This document shows, piece after piece, positions 17,964-29,052 of a stretch of DNA of 64,000 bases. The DNA lies in assembly GCA_963819905.1 (NCBI GenBank), contig CAWFXP010000012.1, positions 291,454-355,453 of the forward strand, in the 5' to 3' direction. The number at the start of each line of letters is the position of its first letter. The stretch's first letter is position 1. Origin of the DNA: CAWCQC01 sp963819905 (lineage in GTDB: Bacteria > Actinomycetota > Thermoleophilia > Gaiellales > Gaiellaceae). The position numbers and the translations under genes are program-made. Under the pieces are notes generated by a model, which saw only the letters and a program-made list of their open reading frames with translations, did not search any database and was not told the origin of the DNA.

Positions 17964-18477
17964 CCACGAACTCCCGGTCGCGCCGCGCGGGCGGCGGGAA
18001 GAGGAGCCGGCAGAGCGCATAGACCGGAACCGCGAGGATCAGGTTGAGGGCGAGCGAGGGCAGGATCACGCGGCCTACCACGGTACCCACCGGTACCGAC
18101 TCGCCGAGCAGCAGATGGAGGACCATCGAGGCCACCCCCATGCCGATCGTGAGCAGCGTGACCGCGATCAGGATGCGGGCGAGCTGGTTGCGGCGATGGC
18201 TCGTCGCCTCGCCGAGCCGTCCCGCCCAGTAGCCGCCGAGGGTGAGCAGGAGCGACGTGAGCCCGAGCGTCCCGAGCGTCCCGACGTCGACGATCAGCCC
18301 TGCGAAGAAGCCTGCGCAGGCGCCGAAGATCGGGCCGCGGAGAAGGGCGATCCCGACGATGCAGAGCAGCGTGATGTCCGCCCGGCCCTCCGCCAGCTCG
18401 AACGCGTTCACGATCGACACCTGGGCGATCGCTGCGACCGCGATGAGCGCCGCCGCCTTCACCGTGTCGGCGATCAT
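17956..18477 (-). CDS. mreD: Rod shape-determining protein MreD
   Basis: Small polytopic membrane protein of 173 residues with about five hydrophobic segments, matching MreD in size and position. The sequence itself is poorly conserved in this family, so the call leans on context: it lies between mreC and mrdA, and its ATG overlaps the mreC stop (ATGA at 18474-18477). MreD links MreC to the SEDS-PBP2 synthase in the inner membrane. Confidence 0.88.
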   Translation of the reverse strand: MIADTVKAAALIAVAAIAQVSIVNAFELAEGRADITLLCIVGIALLRGPIFGACAGFFAGLIVDVGTLGTLGLTSLLLTLGGYWAGRLGEATSHRRNQLARILIAVTLLTIGMGVASMVLHLLLGESVPVGTVVGRVILPSLALNLILAVPVYALCRLLFPPPARRDREFVVV

Positions 18478-19310
18478 CGCTTCCCGGCGAGGATCACGAC
18501 CTCGGAGAGGGAGTCGAAGTCCACGAACGGCTCGACCTGGATCCGCTTGAACAGGTCGATGTCCTGCTGCCCCACCGCCGACACGGTGCCGATCGGGATC
18601 CCGCGCGGATAGAGGGACGCCAGGTCTCCTTCCTGCCAACCCGAGGTCACGATCGTGTTGCCGACCTCGATCTCCTGCGCCTTGTCCACCCGGTCGAGGA
18701 CGAGCCCGCCGCTGCTCGACGGCGCCGGCGCGATCACGCCGCGCGCCTGCGTTTGGAGATCGAGCGCGGAGACGGCGATCGACTGGTCGGTGAGGAGCGT
18801 GACCTGCGAGGCGCCGGACGAGACCTTGGTCACCTTCCCGACGAGCCCGTCGGCCGTGACGACCGGATCGTTCAGCGCGACCCCGTCGTCCGAGCCCGCG
18901 GCCACCAGGAGCTGCTGGTCGTACGGTGTCGGCGGTTGGGCGATGACGCGCGTCGTGACCGGCGTGAAGTCCTCGGGGAAGCGGGGCCCGTCGACGAACG
19001 CGAGCGTCTCGCGGAGGCTCTGGTTCTCCTCCGCCGCCGTCTGGTAGAGGACGAGCTCGTCGCGCAGGGCCTGCAGCTGTGCCTCCAGCGCGTCTCGCTC
19101 GGCCTTGGCGTCGGCGAGGTCGGAGACGTAGCCGTAGGCGTCCTGGAACGGCCGCGCGATCCGCTCGCCCGCCACCTGGAACGGCGTCAGGACTGCCAGC
19201 CCGAGCTTCTGCGCGCCGTGGAGCGCCCCCTCGTCGTCCTCGCGGAGATAGACGGTCAGGAGGGCGAGCGAGACCACGACGAGGATGCCTGCAACGAGGC
19301 GTCGCGCCAT
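18474..19310 (-). CDS. mreC: Rod shape-determining protein MreC
   Basis: Bitopic protein of 278 residues. It has a membrane anchor at residues 5-22, then a coiled coil (about 55-90, DAKAERDALEAQLQALRDEL) and the two-lobed beta domain (AAGSDDGVALNDPVVTADGLVGKV ...), the usual MreC architecture. The ATG at 19310 places the anchor at the very N-terminus; the frame is open further upstream but without family similarity. The 200 bases before it hold a palindromic repeat pair, so mreB and mreC may not be equally expressed. Confidence 0.94.
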   Translation of the reverse strand: MARRLVAGILVVVSLALLTVYLREDDEGALHGAQKLGLAVLTPFQVAGERIARPFQDAYGYVSDLADAKAERDALEAQLQALRDELVLYQTAAEENQSLRETLAFVDGPRFPEDFTPVTTRVIAQPPTPYDQQLLVAAGSDDGVALNDPVVTADGLVGKVTKVSSGASQVTLLTDQSIAVSALDLQTQARGVIAPAPSSSGGLVLDRVDKAQEIEVGNTIVTSGWQEGDLASLYPRGIPIGTVSAVGQQDIDLFKRIQVEPFVDFDSLSEVVILAGKR

Positions 19311-19429
19311 GACGCCCTTCGCTCGGTGAGAGGAGCTCGGCGGGCGCGGAAACGCGCCCAGCCTGGAGATCCGTGCTGTTCGTTGCCGTGGCACGGGTGA
19401 TTAAGTGTAGGTAAGGCCCCGGGGGGACC

Positions 19430-19503
19430 GGGCGGGACAGGTCCCACCCCTACGAGACCGATGCACCGCCCTCGCGACCGTAGGGGCCGGACCTGTCCGG
19501 CCC
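19430..19503. repeat. Palindromic repeat pair, cluster 1
   Basis: Two inverted 25-base units, 19430-19454 and 19479-19503, each an imperfect palindrome around GGACAGGTCC or its equivalent and ending in CCCCTACG on the side facing the partner. They lie in the gap between mreB and mreC. The same unit recurs at 24182-24287 and 32269-32340. The pair can fold as two hairpins or as one long hairpin. Confidence 0.8.
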
Positions 19504-19510
19504 TTCAGGT

Positions 19511-20566
<1,056 letters not shown>

Positions 20567-20620
20567 CAGGAGGCTCCGATCAAGTGTAGAGCAGGCATTC
20601 GGGGCGGGCTCCCGTTCTCC

Positions 20621-21178
20621 TCACGTCCCTGCGAGCAGGCGTACGAGCAGGGCACCCGGCAGACCGACCACGTTAAGGTAGTCGCCGTCAATCCGCTCGA
20701 CGAGCGCGGCGCCTCGACCCTGGATCGCGTAGCCGCCGGCGCGGCCCTCCCACTCGCCCATCTCCACGTACGCATCGATCTCGGCGGCGGTCAGCGCCCG
20801 GAACGAGACGCGCGTAGTCTCGTCCTCGACCACCTCGGTCCCGGCGTCAATCAGGCAGAGCCCGGAGACGACCTCGTGCTCCCTCCCGGCGAGCGACGCG
20901 AGCATCGCCCGCGCCTCCTCGGCGCTCGCCGGCTTCCCGTACATGGCCCCGTTGAGCACGACCGCCGTGTCGACGCCGAGCACGGTCTGTCCCTTCGCCT
21001 GACCGGAGACCGAGCGCGCCTTGCCGGCCGCGTGCCGCCGAACGGCCTCCTTCGGCGGCAAGCCGGGCGGGTCGTGCTCCTCGTAGGCGGGCGCGACGAC
21101 GTCGAACTCGATGCCGAGCTGCTCGAGGATCGCCCGCCGCTGCGGGGACGTCGAGGCGAGAAGGAGACGGGGCGTCAA
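20621..21178 (-). CDS. maf: Maf-family nucleotide pyrophosphatase
   Basis: Maf/YhdE-type house-cleaning enzyme of 185 residues that hydrolyses non-canonical or methylated nucleoside triphosphates. It opens LLLASTSPQRRAILEQLG with the conserved S-x-S-P-R-R loop and continues with the family's GVDTAVVL and GYAIQGRGAALVERIDGDY segments. The start is taken as TTG at 21178, overlapping the methyltransferase stop as TTGA; no ATG or GTG precedes the conserved start. In many bacteria maf lies next to mreB, as here. Confidence 0.92.
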   Translation of the reverse strand: MTPRLLLASTSPQRRAILEQLGIEFDVVAPAYEEHDPPGLPPKEAVRRHAAGKARSVSGQAKGQTVLGVDTAVVLNGAMYGKPASAEEARAMLASLAGREHEVVSGLCLIDAGTEVVEDETTRVSFRALTAAEIDAYVEMGEWEGRAGGYAIQGRGAALVERIDGDYLNVVGLPGALLVRLLAGT

Positions 21179-21945
21179 GTGGGCTTCCGGACCACCCAGA
21201 TCTCCTCCGAGGGCCAGCGCCTCGCCCACTCGAGCGTCGACCAGTCGAACCGCCCCGGATCGCCGTCCTCGGGCGCCTGGAGCTCGAGCAAGTCGAGCAC
21301 CTCGAAGCCGTGCCGCTGCAGCGCCTGGAACATCTCCCCGTGCGACAGGTGGAACTCGACCGAGTCGTCGTCGGGCCACTCGACCCGTCGCATCCCGAAC
21401 AGGTCGCGCAGGAGGCGGTCGCCGGCCGGCCCTTCGTCCGGCGAGCAGGCGACGACGAGCGGCGAGTTCGTGAGGAACACGAGCGTACCGCCCGGGCGAA
21501 GCAGACGCGCCGCCTCGGCGAGCCAGAGGTCGGGATCGCACCAGAGGCACGCGCCGTACTCGGAGAGGGCCATGTCGAAGGCCCCGTCGGGAAGCGGAAC
21601 CGCCTCGGCCGACGCATGGACGAGGGGGAACACGAGCCCGTGCTGCTCCTGCAGGCGGCGGGCGGTCTCGAGCTGCTGCTGCGAGTTGTCGAGCCCGACC
21701 ACCCGAGCGCCGCGGCGGGCGAGCCAGGCCGACCAGTACGCGGTGCCGCAGCCGAGCTCGATCACGTCCTTGCCGTGGACGTCCGGGAGCAGCCGGAGCT
21801 CGCTCTCCGGGATGCTCCAGATCCCCCAGGAGGGCTCTGCCGACGCCCAGGCGCGCTCCCCGAGATCGACCCAGTTGGCAGCATCCGCATCCCAGCTCGC
21901 GCGGTTGCGAGCGGCGTGCTCGGTGAGCTCCTCAGACGAGCTCAT
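21175..21945 (-). CDS. Class I SAM-dependent methyltransferase
   Basis: A 256-residue Rossmann methyltransferase of the Methyltransf_11/25 type. Motif I is VIELGCGTAYWSAWLA, followed by the acidic end of strand 2 (VVGLDNSQ), and motif IV/post-IV is FDMALSEYGACLWCDP with RLLRPGGTLVFLT. The ATG at 21945 lies inside the end of ndk (14-base overlap), and the stop overlaps maf. The substrate is unknown; the conserved slot between ndk and maf offers no functional hint. Confidence 0.85.
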   Translation of the reverse strand: MSSSEELTEHAARNRASWDADAANWVDLGERAWASAEPSWGIWSIPESELRLLPDVHGKDVIELGCGTAYWSAWLARRGARVVGLDNSQQQLETARRLQEQHGLVFPLVHASAEAVPLPDGAFDMALSEYGACLWCDPDLWLAEAARLLRPGGTLVFLTNSPLVVACSPDEGPAGDRLLRDLFGMRRVEWPDDDSVEFHLSHGEMFQALQRHGFEVLDLLELQAPEDGDPGRFDWSTLEWARRWPSEEIWVVRKPT

Positions 21946-22348
21946 CGTCCGAGAACCAGAGCCCGATCTCCCTCGCGGCCGACTCCGGCGAGTCGGAGCC
22001 GTGGACGAGGTTGTTCGGCATCGCCAGCGCATAGTCGCCGCGGATCGTTCCCGGAGCGGCCTCGACCGGGTTCGTCGCCCCCATCGTGGCGCGCACCACC
22101 TGGATCGCGGAGTCGCCTTCGAGAACGAGCGCCAGCGTTGGCGACGAGGTGATGAACTCCGTGAGCTCTCCGAAGAACGGCTTCTCACGGTGCTCGGCGT
22201 AGTGCTCGTCCGCCAGCTCGCCGTGAACCACGAGCAGCTTCGCGCCGACGAGCGTCAATCCCCGCTGCTCGAAGCGGTCGATGATCCGCCCGACGAGGCC
22301 GCGCGTCACGGCATCGGGCTTGATGAGGACGAGCGTGCGCTCGGACAC
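21932..22348 (-). CDS. ndk: Nucleoside diphosphate kinase
   Basis: Ndk of 138 residues transfers the gamma phosphate between nucleoside tri- and diphosphates. The catalytic His is H116 in NLVHGSDS, and the start ERTLVLIKPDAVTRGLVG and the loop RATMGATNP are typical. Its length is standard. It lies upstream of the methyltransferase-maf pair; in mycobacteria ndk also sits next to rne. Confidence 0.97.
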   Translation of the reverse strand: MSERTLVLIKPDAVTRGLVGRIIDRFEQRGLTLVGAKLLVVHGELADEHYAEHREKPFFGELTEFITSSPTLALVLEGDSAIQVVRATMGATNPVEAAPGTIRGDYALAMPNNLVHGSDSPESAAREIGLWFSDDELV

Positions 22349-22376
22349 TCCGGTTCTCCCTTCGAAGTGGTGGTCG

Positions 22377-22925
22377 TCAGTCGTAGGGCCCCGACAGGCC
22401 CGGGTCGCCCATCAGGCGAGGCGGCTGCTCGATGGGCGTTTCGCAGAAGGGGCACATCTGCCACTGCGGATCGAGCGGCCGGTTGCAGTGACGGCACGCC
22501 TGACGCAGACGCGTCGTGCAGATCGGGCAGACGAGGAACCCGCCTTCGACCGTCGAGCGGCACACGGGGCACAGCTCGACGTGCCCGACGGATTCCTCGA
22601 GGGCCTGCAGCTCGAGCTCGCGCTCCCTGACGTCCTCCAGGTACTCGGGCGGCCGGAACAGCATGTAGATGAGCGGGCCGAGGAACGGCGGAAAGATTCC
22701 GAGCGCGACCGCGACCGCGATCAGCCACGGATCCTCGATCCTGCGCTTTGCGTCCTTGTAGACCCAGTAGGCCGAGGCGAGCCAGAAGGCTACGGCGAAG
22801 AAGATCGCGACGTTGCGGACGACGAGCCAGACGTCCGACTCGAAGAAGTCGCGCACGCCCGCGAACAGGTCGTCGCTCGTATCCGTCGGCGCCGTGGTCT
22901 GGAAAAGCGGAATCGTCCGGATCAT
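22377..22925 (-). CDS. Membrane protein with C-terminal zinc ribbons
   Basis: A 182-residue protein. The first half has two hydrophobic segments (VVRNVAIFFAVAFWLASAYW and the LIAVAVALGIFPPFLGPLIYML region) joined by a basic loop. The second half carries three CxxC knuckle pairs (CPVC, CPIC, CRHC) and a fourth (CPFC), giving a double zinc-ribbon. Small membrane zinc-ribbon proteins of this build are common in actinobacteria without an assigned function. It is 14 bases downstream of a 37-residue membrane peptide gene. Confidence 0.75.
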   Translation of the reverse strand: MIRTIPLFQTTAPTDTSDDLFAGVRDFFESDVWLVVRNVAIFFAVAFWLASAYWVYKDAKRRIEDPWLIAVAVALGIFPPFLGPLIYMLFRPPEYLEDVRERELELQALEESVGHVELCPVCRSTVEGGFLVCPICTTRLRQACRHCNRPLDPQWQMCPFCETPIEQPPRLMGDPGLSGPYD

Positions 22926-22939
22926 CCGGTTCAGTTCGG

Positions 22940-23053
22940 TCAGAGAAGAAGTTTTCCTAGCAGATACCCAACTCCGAACGCGATCGCCGCGAGCGCGAGA
23001 ACGATGAACGCGACGAGCGCGAAGGCGCTCAGCCGACCGCTCGTCTTCGTCAT
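22940..23053 (-). CDS. Small single-pass membrane protein (37 residues)
   Basis: This short frame starts with ATG overlapping the folC stop (ATGA at 23050-23053) and encodes a basic start (MTKTSGR) followed by a single strongly hydrophobic helix and a GKLLL end. The overlap start and the clean amphipathic-to-hydrophobic layout support a real gene. No family is recognised. Confidence 0.55.
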   Translation of the reverse strand: MTKTSGRLSAFALVAFIVLALAAIAFGVGYLLGKLLL

Positions 23054-24135
23054 GGTACGCACCCGGCCCGGTCGGCGGCCTCGAGGTCGGCCAGGAGGTA
23101 CAGCGAGCCGGTCACGAGAACCGGGCCCGCGAGCTCGTGCGCCCGCGCCACCGCCCGCTCGGGGTCGGGCTCTGCCACGACCCGTCGGAAATGGGCGCGC
23201 GCGAGGCCGGCGAGCTCGTCGGCCGGCAAGGCCCCCGGGTGCGACGACTCGGTCGCGACGAACGTGTCGGCCTGGCGCGCGAGGAGCGCGAGCATCGCGT
23301 CGGCGCGCTTGTCGGCCAGGATCGACGCGACGATCGAGCCGAGCCGGGGCAGCCGCGGAGCGATGTAGCGGACGGCCTCGGGGGTATGCGCTCCGTCGCG
23401 GATCTCGCCGTCGCGCCGCTCCAGCCGGCCCGGCAGCCACACCTTCGCCGGTTCGACCGGGCGGCCGAGGAAGGCGGAGGCGGCGGCACCGGCGAGCGGG
23501 CCGTTGCCGCCGGGCTCGACGACGATCCGGGCGGCACCGTTCGTCCGTGCCAGGGCCTCCCACTCCGCCTCGCCGAGGACGACCGTGGCGCCCGGCTGGA
23601 CGACCGCGAGCTTCTCGGCCGCGATCGCTTCCCGTGTCTCGCCGAGCACCTGCATGTGCTCGAGGCCGACGTTCGTCAGCACCTGGACGGGCGAGCGCAG
23701 GACGTTCGTCGCGTCGTGGCGCCCGCCGAGGCCCGCCTCGATCGCCGCGACGTCGACGCGCCGGGCCGCGAACTCGGCCAGCGCCGCCGCGGTCAGCGTC
23801 TCGAACTGCGTCGCACCCAGTCGCTCGGCCGCACCGCGGACGCGTTCGATCGCCGCCTCGAAGTCCGCTTCCTCACCGGCGACCCTGATCCGCTCGGCCC
23901 ACCCGGTGACGTGCGGCGAGTAGTAGCCGCCTGCCGTCAGCCCTTCGCGGCCGAGCGTCTCCTCGATCGTGCGCACGGTCGTACCCTTGCCGTTCGTGCC
24001 GACGACGTGGATTGCCGGAAACCCGTGCTGCGGGTTGCCGAGCGCCGCGAGCAGGGCGCGCATTCGCTCCGTTCCGAAGCCGTCGCGAGGCCACGGGTCG
24101 AGCGACTCGATCCAGGAAACCGAAGGCGTCGGCAT
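23050..24135 (-). CDS. folC: Bifunctional folylpolyglutamate synthase/dihydrofolate synthase-type ligase
   Basis: FolC adds glutamate to (dihydro)folate. The 361-residue protein has the Mur-ligase ATP loop VVGTNGKGTT (residues 45-53), the segment LTNVGLEHMQVLG typical of FolC, and the C-terminal Mur domain. It is somewhat shorter than the usual 400-430 residues, with a compact C-terminal domain. It lies downstream of valS, the widespread valS-folC order, but the gap holds a palindromic repeat cluster. Confidence 0.92.
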   Translation of the reverse strand: MPTPSVSWIESLDPWPRDGFGTERMRALLAALGNPQHGFPAIHVVGTNGKGTTVRTIEETLGREGLTAGGYYSPHVTGWAERIRVAGEEADFEAAIERVRGAAERLGATQFETLTAAALAEFAARRVDVAAIEAGLGGRHDATNVLRSPVQVLTNVGLEHMQVLGETREAIAAEKLAVVQPGATVVLGEAEWEALARTNGAARIVVEPGGNGPLAGAAASAFLGRPVEPAKVWLPGRLERRDGEIRDGAHTPEAVRYIAPRLPRLGSIVASILADKRADAMLALLARQADTFVATESSHPGALPADELAGLARAHFRRVVAEPDPERAVARAHELAGPVLVTGSLYLLADLEAADRAGCVP

Positions 24136-24181
24136 CGCCCTGAGTGTACGAACACCACGCGTGCCTTCGAGCGAGGCCCCT

Positions 24182-24287
24182 GGGCGGGACAGGTCCCGCC
24201 CCTACACGGGGTTTCAACGCCACGTAGGGACGGACCTGTCCGGCCCAATTGGGGTTCCAACGCCACGTGGGCCGGACCTGTCCGGCC
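24182..24287. repeat. Palindromic repeat cluster 2 (three units)
   Basis: Three units of the GGACAGGTCC-type palindrome: 24182-24206 forward, 24223-24246 and 24266-24287 reverse. The last two are preceded by nearly identical 15-base spacers (GGGGTTTCAACGCCACG and GGGGTTCCAACGCCACG), showing a tandem duplication of spacer plus unit. It fills most of the valS-folC gap. Confidence 0.8.
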
Positions 24288-24342
24288 TAGGCCCGACGAC
24301 GGGCCGCTCGCCGACGTCCCTCGCCGAGGCCGCAGTCGAGCG

Positions 24343-26763
24343 TTAGCGGCCGAGCGCTTCCAGCTCGCGCCGGTACCGGTCGAGCTTCGCCCGCTCCTTT
24401 TCGACGACCTCGGCGGGAGCCTTTGCGGTGAAGCGCTCGTTGGCCAGCATCGACTCCGCCCGCTCGATCTCCTTCTCGAGCCGTGCCCGCTCGGCGTCGG
24501 CATCGCCGTTGACCCTGATCCGATCCGGCCTGACGACCGCCTCGAAGATCGCCGTCTCCGGCCGGTTCAGCTCCAGCCTGACGCCGCTTCGGCGGAACGT
24601 CGCCGCGGCCGCCTTGAGGAGATCCATCGAGATCTCGCCGTCGGCCGCCGAGCCGTCTGGCGCGGGCCAGGGCGACACGATGAGCCGCCCCGCCCGGTCC
24701 GGGAGGTGCGTCCAGATCTCCTCGCTGACGTGCGGCATGACGGGGTGCAGCAGCGAGAGCAGGCGCTCGAGAGCGTAGGCGGCCGTGGCCAGGGCGTCGT
24801 CGTCCTTCTCGTAGAGCCGGGCCTTGATCGCCTCCGCGTACCAGTCGCAGAAGTCGTCGAACGTGAGGTGGTAGAGCCGCTCGACGGCCGCTGCGAAGCG
24901 GAACGCGGCGAGATCGGCCTCGACCTCGGCTCGAACGGCCTCGAGCCGAGCGAGGATCCAGCGCTCGATCGGGTCGCGCGGGCGCGACGCGGGTGCGGTG
25001 GCGCCCGATCCGAGGATGAGCCGCGATGCGTTCCAGAGCTTGTTCGCGAGGCGGCGGCCCTCATCGATCGCTCCGATCGAGAAGCGCACGTCCTGCGTCG
25101 ACGACATCTTGCAAAGCCCGTAGCGCGTCGCGTCGGCGCCCTGGGCGTCGATCACCTCGAGCGGGTCGATGCCGTTCCCGAGGCTCTTCGACATCCGGCG
25201 CCCGTCGGGCGCCAGCACCGTGGAGTGGATGATCACGTCCTCGAACGGGATGTCACCCATGAGCTCGAGCCCTGCCATGATCATCCGCGCGACCCAGAGG
25301 AAGATGATCTCCCGCGCGGTCGAGTTGACCTGGCCCGGGTAGAAGGCGCGGAGCTCCGGGGTCTCCTCCGGCCAGCCGAGCGTGGCGAACGGCCACAGCG
25401 CCGACGAGAACCACGTGTCGAGGACGTCCTCCTCGCGCCTGAGGTCGGGGTCGCCGCAGTCCTCGCAGTGGTCGGGCGCGGTCTCGGCCACGATCGTCGC
25501 GCCGCAGTCGCAGTACCACACCGGCAGGCGGTGTCCCCACCAGAGCTGACGTGAGATGCACCACGGCCGGATGTTCTCCATCCAGTCCAGGTAGACCTCG
25601 CCCTGCTGTGGTGGGTGGAAGCGAACACGGCCCTCTTTGACGACCTCGATGGCGGGCGCGGCGAGCTCCCGCATCTCGCAGAACCACTGCAGCGAGATGA
25701 GCGGCTCGACCCTGGTACCGCAGCGCTCGCAATGGCCGACCGCGTGGCGGTACGGCTCTTCGCGCTCGAGCAGCCCGGAGCGTCCGAGCTCCTCGCGAAT
25801 CGCGCGGTCGGCCTCCTCCTGCGACATCCCTGCGAACCGGCCGGCCTCCGCGTTCATGCGGCCGTCGAGGCCGATCACCATCGGCTCGTCGAGGCCGTGC
25901 TGGCGGCCGATCTCGAAGTCGACGGGGTCATGGCCCGGCGTGATCTTGAGCGCTCCGGTGCCGAAGTCCGTCTCGACCCGCTCGTCGGCGATGATCGGCA
26001 CCCGCCGCTCGACCAGCGGCACGATCGCCTCCCTCCCGACGAGCGAGGCGTAGCGTGCGTCGTCCGGGCTCACGGCGACGGCGACGTCCGCGAGCATGGT
26101 CGGCGGGCGAACGGTCGCCACCGTCACGTGACCCGATCCGTCGGCCAGCGGGTAGCGCACGTACGCGAGGACGTCGTCGACGTCCCTGTGCACGACCTCG
26201 AGGTCCGAGATCGCGGTCGCGCAGCGCGGGCACCAGTTGACGATCCGGTTGTCGCGGTAGATCCAGCCGCGCTTGTACAGGTGGACGAAGAAGCGCATCA
26301 CCGCCCGCACGTAGGCGTCGTCCATCGTGAAGCGCTCGCGCCGGTAGTCGAGCGAGGCGCCCAGGCGCCGGTACTGGCCCATGATGATGCCGCCGTACTC
26401 CTCGAGCCACGCCCAGACCCGCTCGACGAACGCGTCGCGGCCGAGATCGTGGCGGCTCAGCCCCTCCTTCGCCAGCTCCCGCTCGACGACGTTCTGCGTG
26501 GCGATGCCCGCATGGTCGTAGCCGGGCTGCCAGAGGGCGTTGCGGCCGCGCATGCGCTGCCAGCGGACGAGGACGTCCTGCAGCGTCCCGTTCAGGGCAT
26601 GACCCATGTGGAGGGCGCCGGTCACGTTCGGCGGCGGCACCGCGATGGCGTAGGCCTCGCGGTCGTCGGCCGGATGCGCCTCGAAGAGACCCTCTTCCTC
26701 CCACGTGCGCTGCCAGCGCTCCTCGACGAGCTCGGGTCGGTACAGGCTGTCCACGGCGGCCAT
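24343..26763 (-). CDS. valS: Valine--tRNA ligase
   Basis: Class I synthetase of 806 residues charging tRNA-Val. The HIGH motif appears as HMGH at 52-55 in VTGALHMGHALNGTLQD and the KMSKS loop reads RMSKS at about 523-527. An editing domain lies between them (ATVRPPTMLADVAVAV). Cys pairs (CERCG, CEDCG) form the zinc knuckles. A C-terminal coiled coil (ERARLEKEIERAESMLANER) reaches toward the tRNA. Somewhat shorter than E. coli ValRS but complete. Followed by folC. Confidence 0.97.
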   Translation of the reverse strand: MAAVDSLYRPELVEERWQRTWEEEGLFEAHPADDREAYAIAVPPPNVTGALHMGHALNGTLQDVLVRWQRMRGRNALWQPGYDHAGIATQNVVERELAKEGLSRHDLGRDAFVERVWAWLEEYGGIIMGQYRRLGASLDYRRERFTMDDAYVRAVMRFFVHLYKRGWIYRDNRIVNWCPRCATAISDLEVVHRDVDDVLAYVRYPLADGSGHVTVATVRPPTMLADVAVAVSPDDARYASLVGREAIVPLVERRVPIIADERVETDFGTGALKITPGHDPVDFEIGRQHGLDEPMVIGLDGRMNAEAGRFAGMSQEEADRAIREELGRSGLLEREEPYRHAVGHCERCGTRVEPLISLQWFCEMRELAAPAIEVVKEGRVRFHPPQQGEVYLDWMENIRPWCISRQLWWGHRLPVWYCDCGATIVAETAPDHCEDCGDPDLRREEDVLDTWFSSALWPFATLGWPEETPELRAFYPGQVNSTAREIIFLWVARMIMAGLELMGDIPFEDVIIHSTVLAPDGRRMSKSLGNGIDPLEVIDAQGADATRYGLCKMSSTQDVRFSIGAIDEGRRLANKLWNASRLILGSGATAPASRPRDPIERWILARLEAVRAEVEADLAAFRFAAAVERLYHLTFDDFCDWYAEAIKARLYEKDDDALATAAYALERLLSLLHPVMPHVSEEIWTHLPDRAGRLIVSPWPAPDGSAADGEISMDLLKAAAATFRRSGVRLELNRPETAIFEAVVRPDRIRVNGDADAERARLEKEIERAESMLANERFTAKAPAEVVEKERAKLDRYRRELEALGR

Positions 26764-26781
26764 TCTACGGAGGCCCGGGCG

Positions 26782-27690
26782 TCACCTTCCCGGACGCCTG
26801 AGCAGGCCGATTGCGACCTGGGTGGCCATGTGCGGGTTCTCCTGGAGTCGACGGAGCGAGTACTCGTACCAGCGTCGTCCGAACGGGACGTAGACCCTCA
26901 CGCGATGCCCGTCCCGGACGAGCGTCGTCGCCAGGTCCGGGCGGACACCGAGCAGCATCTGCAGCTCGTACCCGTCCTGGCCGAGACCCCGCTCGCGGGC
27001 GAGCCGCACGGTCTCGCGGATCAGGAGCTCGTCGTGGGTCGCAGCCGCGACGTAGGCACCCGCGTCGAAGAGCGCCTCGAGCGTCAGGATGAAGCTCGCG
27101 CGGACCTCGTCACGCCGCTGGAACGCGATCTCCTCCGGCTCGACGTAGATCCCCTTGCAGACGCGCACGCTCGGCGCGAGCGGCCCGAGCTCGACGGCGT
27201 CGTCGTGCGTTCGGTGGAGCACGGCCTGGAGCACGACGCCGACGTTGTCGTAGCCCTCGCCGCGCAGCGTGCGGTAGGCGTCGAGGGTCGCGTCCGTCGT
27301 CGAGGAGTCCTCCATGTCGATGCGCACGAAGTTCCCCCGCTCGCGGGCCGCGTCGAGCAGGCGTCGCACGCCCGCGAGGAAGTCCGCACCGTCGAGCTCG
27401 AGCCCGAGCGCCGTCGGCTTGACGCTCAGGTTCGCGTCGAGCCGCTCGCGCTCGATCGCGGCGAGCAGGTCGACGTTCAGGTCGGCGTACTGGGCGGCCT
27501 CGTCTCCGGACGCGACCTCTTCGCCGAGCAGATCGAGCGTCGCGAGCTTTCCCTCGGCGTTCAGCCGCCGCACGACCTCGACCGCGTCGCCGAGCTCCTC
27601 GCCCGCGATGTAGCGCGATGCGACCCGCCGGACAACGGCCCGCGGCACGTGCGGCAGCGTCCGGGCGAGAGCACGGCCGACCAGGCTCAC
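26782..27690 (-). CDS. Proline dehydrogenase (PutA/PutB-type, monofunctional)
   Basis: FAD-dependent proline dehydrogenase of 302 residues, oxidising L-proline to pyrroline-5-carboxylate. It has the expected beta/alpha-barrel features: LSVKPTALGL, VRIDMEDSSTTDATLD, LQAVLHRT, VRVCKGIYVEP and the substrate-site YVPFGRRWYEYSLRRL near the C-terminus. This is the length of the stand-alone enzyme. It lies between clpX and valS on the same strand, 18 bases before valS is reached. No P5C dehydrogenase gene is in the window. Confidence 0.92.
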   Translation of the reverse strand: MSLVGRALARTLPHVPRAVVRRVASRYIAGEELGDAVEVVRRLNAEGKLATLDLLGEEVASGDEAAQYADLNVDLLAAIERERLDANLSVKPTALGLELDGADFLAGVRRLLDAARERGNFVRIDMEDSSTTDATLDAYRTLRGEGYDNVGVVLQAVLHRTHDDAVELGPLAPSVRVCKGIYVEPEEIAFQRRDEVRASFILTLEALFDAGAYVAAATHDELLIRETVRLARERGLGQDGYELQMLLGVRPDLATTLVRDGHRVRVYVPFGRRWYEYSLRRLQENPHMATQVAIGLLRRPGR

Positions 27691-27723
27691 GGCCGGAACC
27701 TAGCGCAGCCCGGCGGGCGCGGT

Positions 27724-29001
<1,278 letters not shown>

Positions 29002-29052
29002 GTCCCCTCTTTCTTTACACCGAATCCGCGCTCTTCGCCAGCGCCATCCGGG

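Noticed and set aside
24182..24287. Possible CRISPR array
   Set aside because: Units are inverted as well as direct, only three, with unequal spacers and no cas genes.
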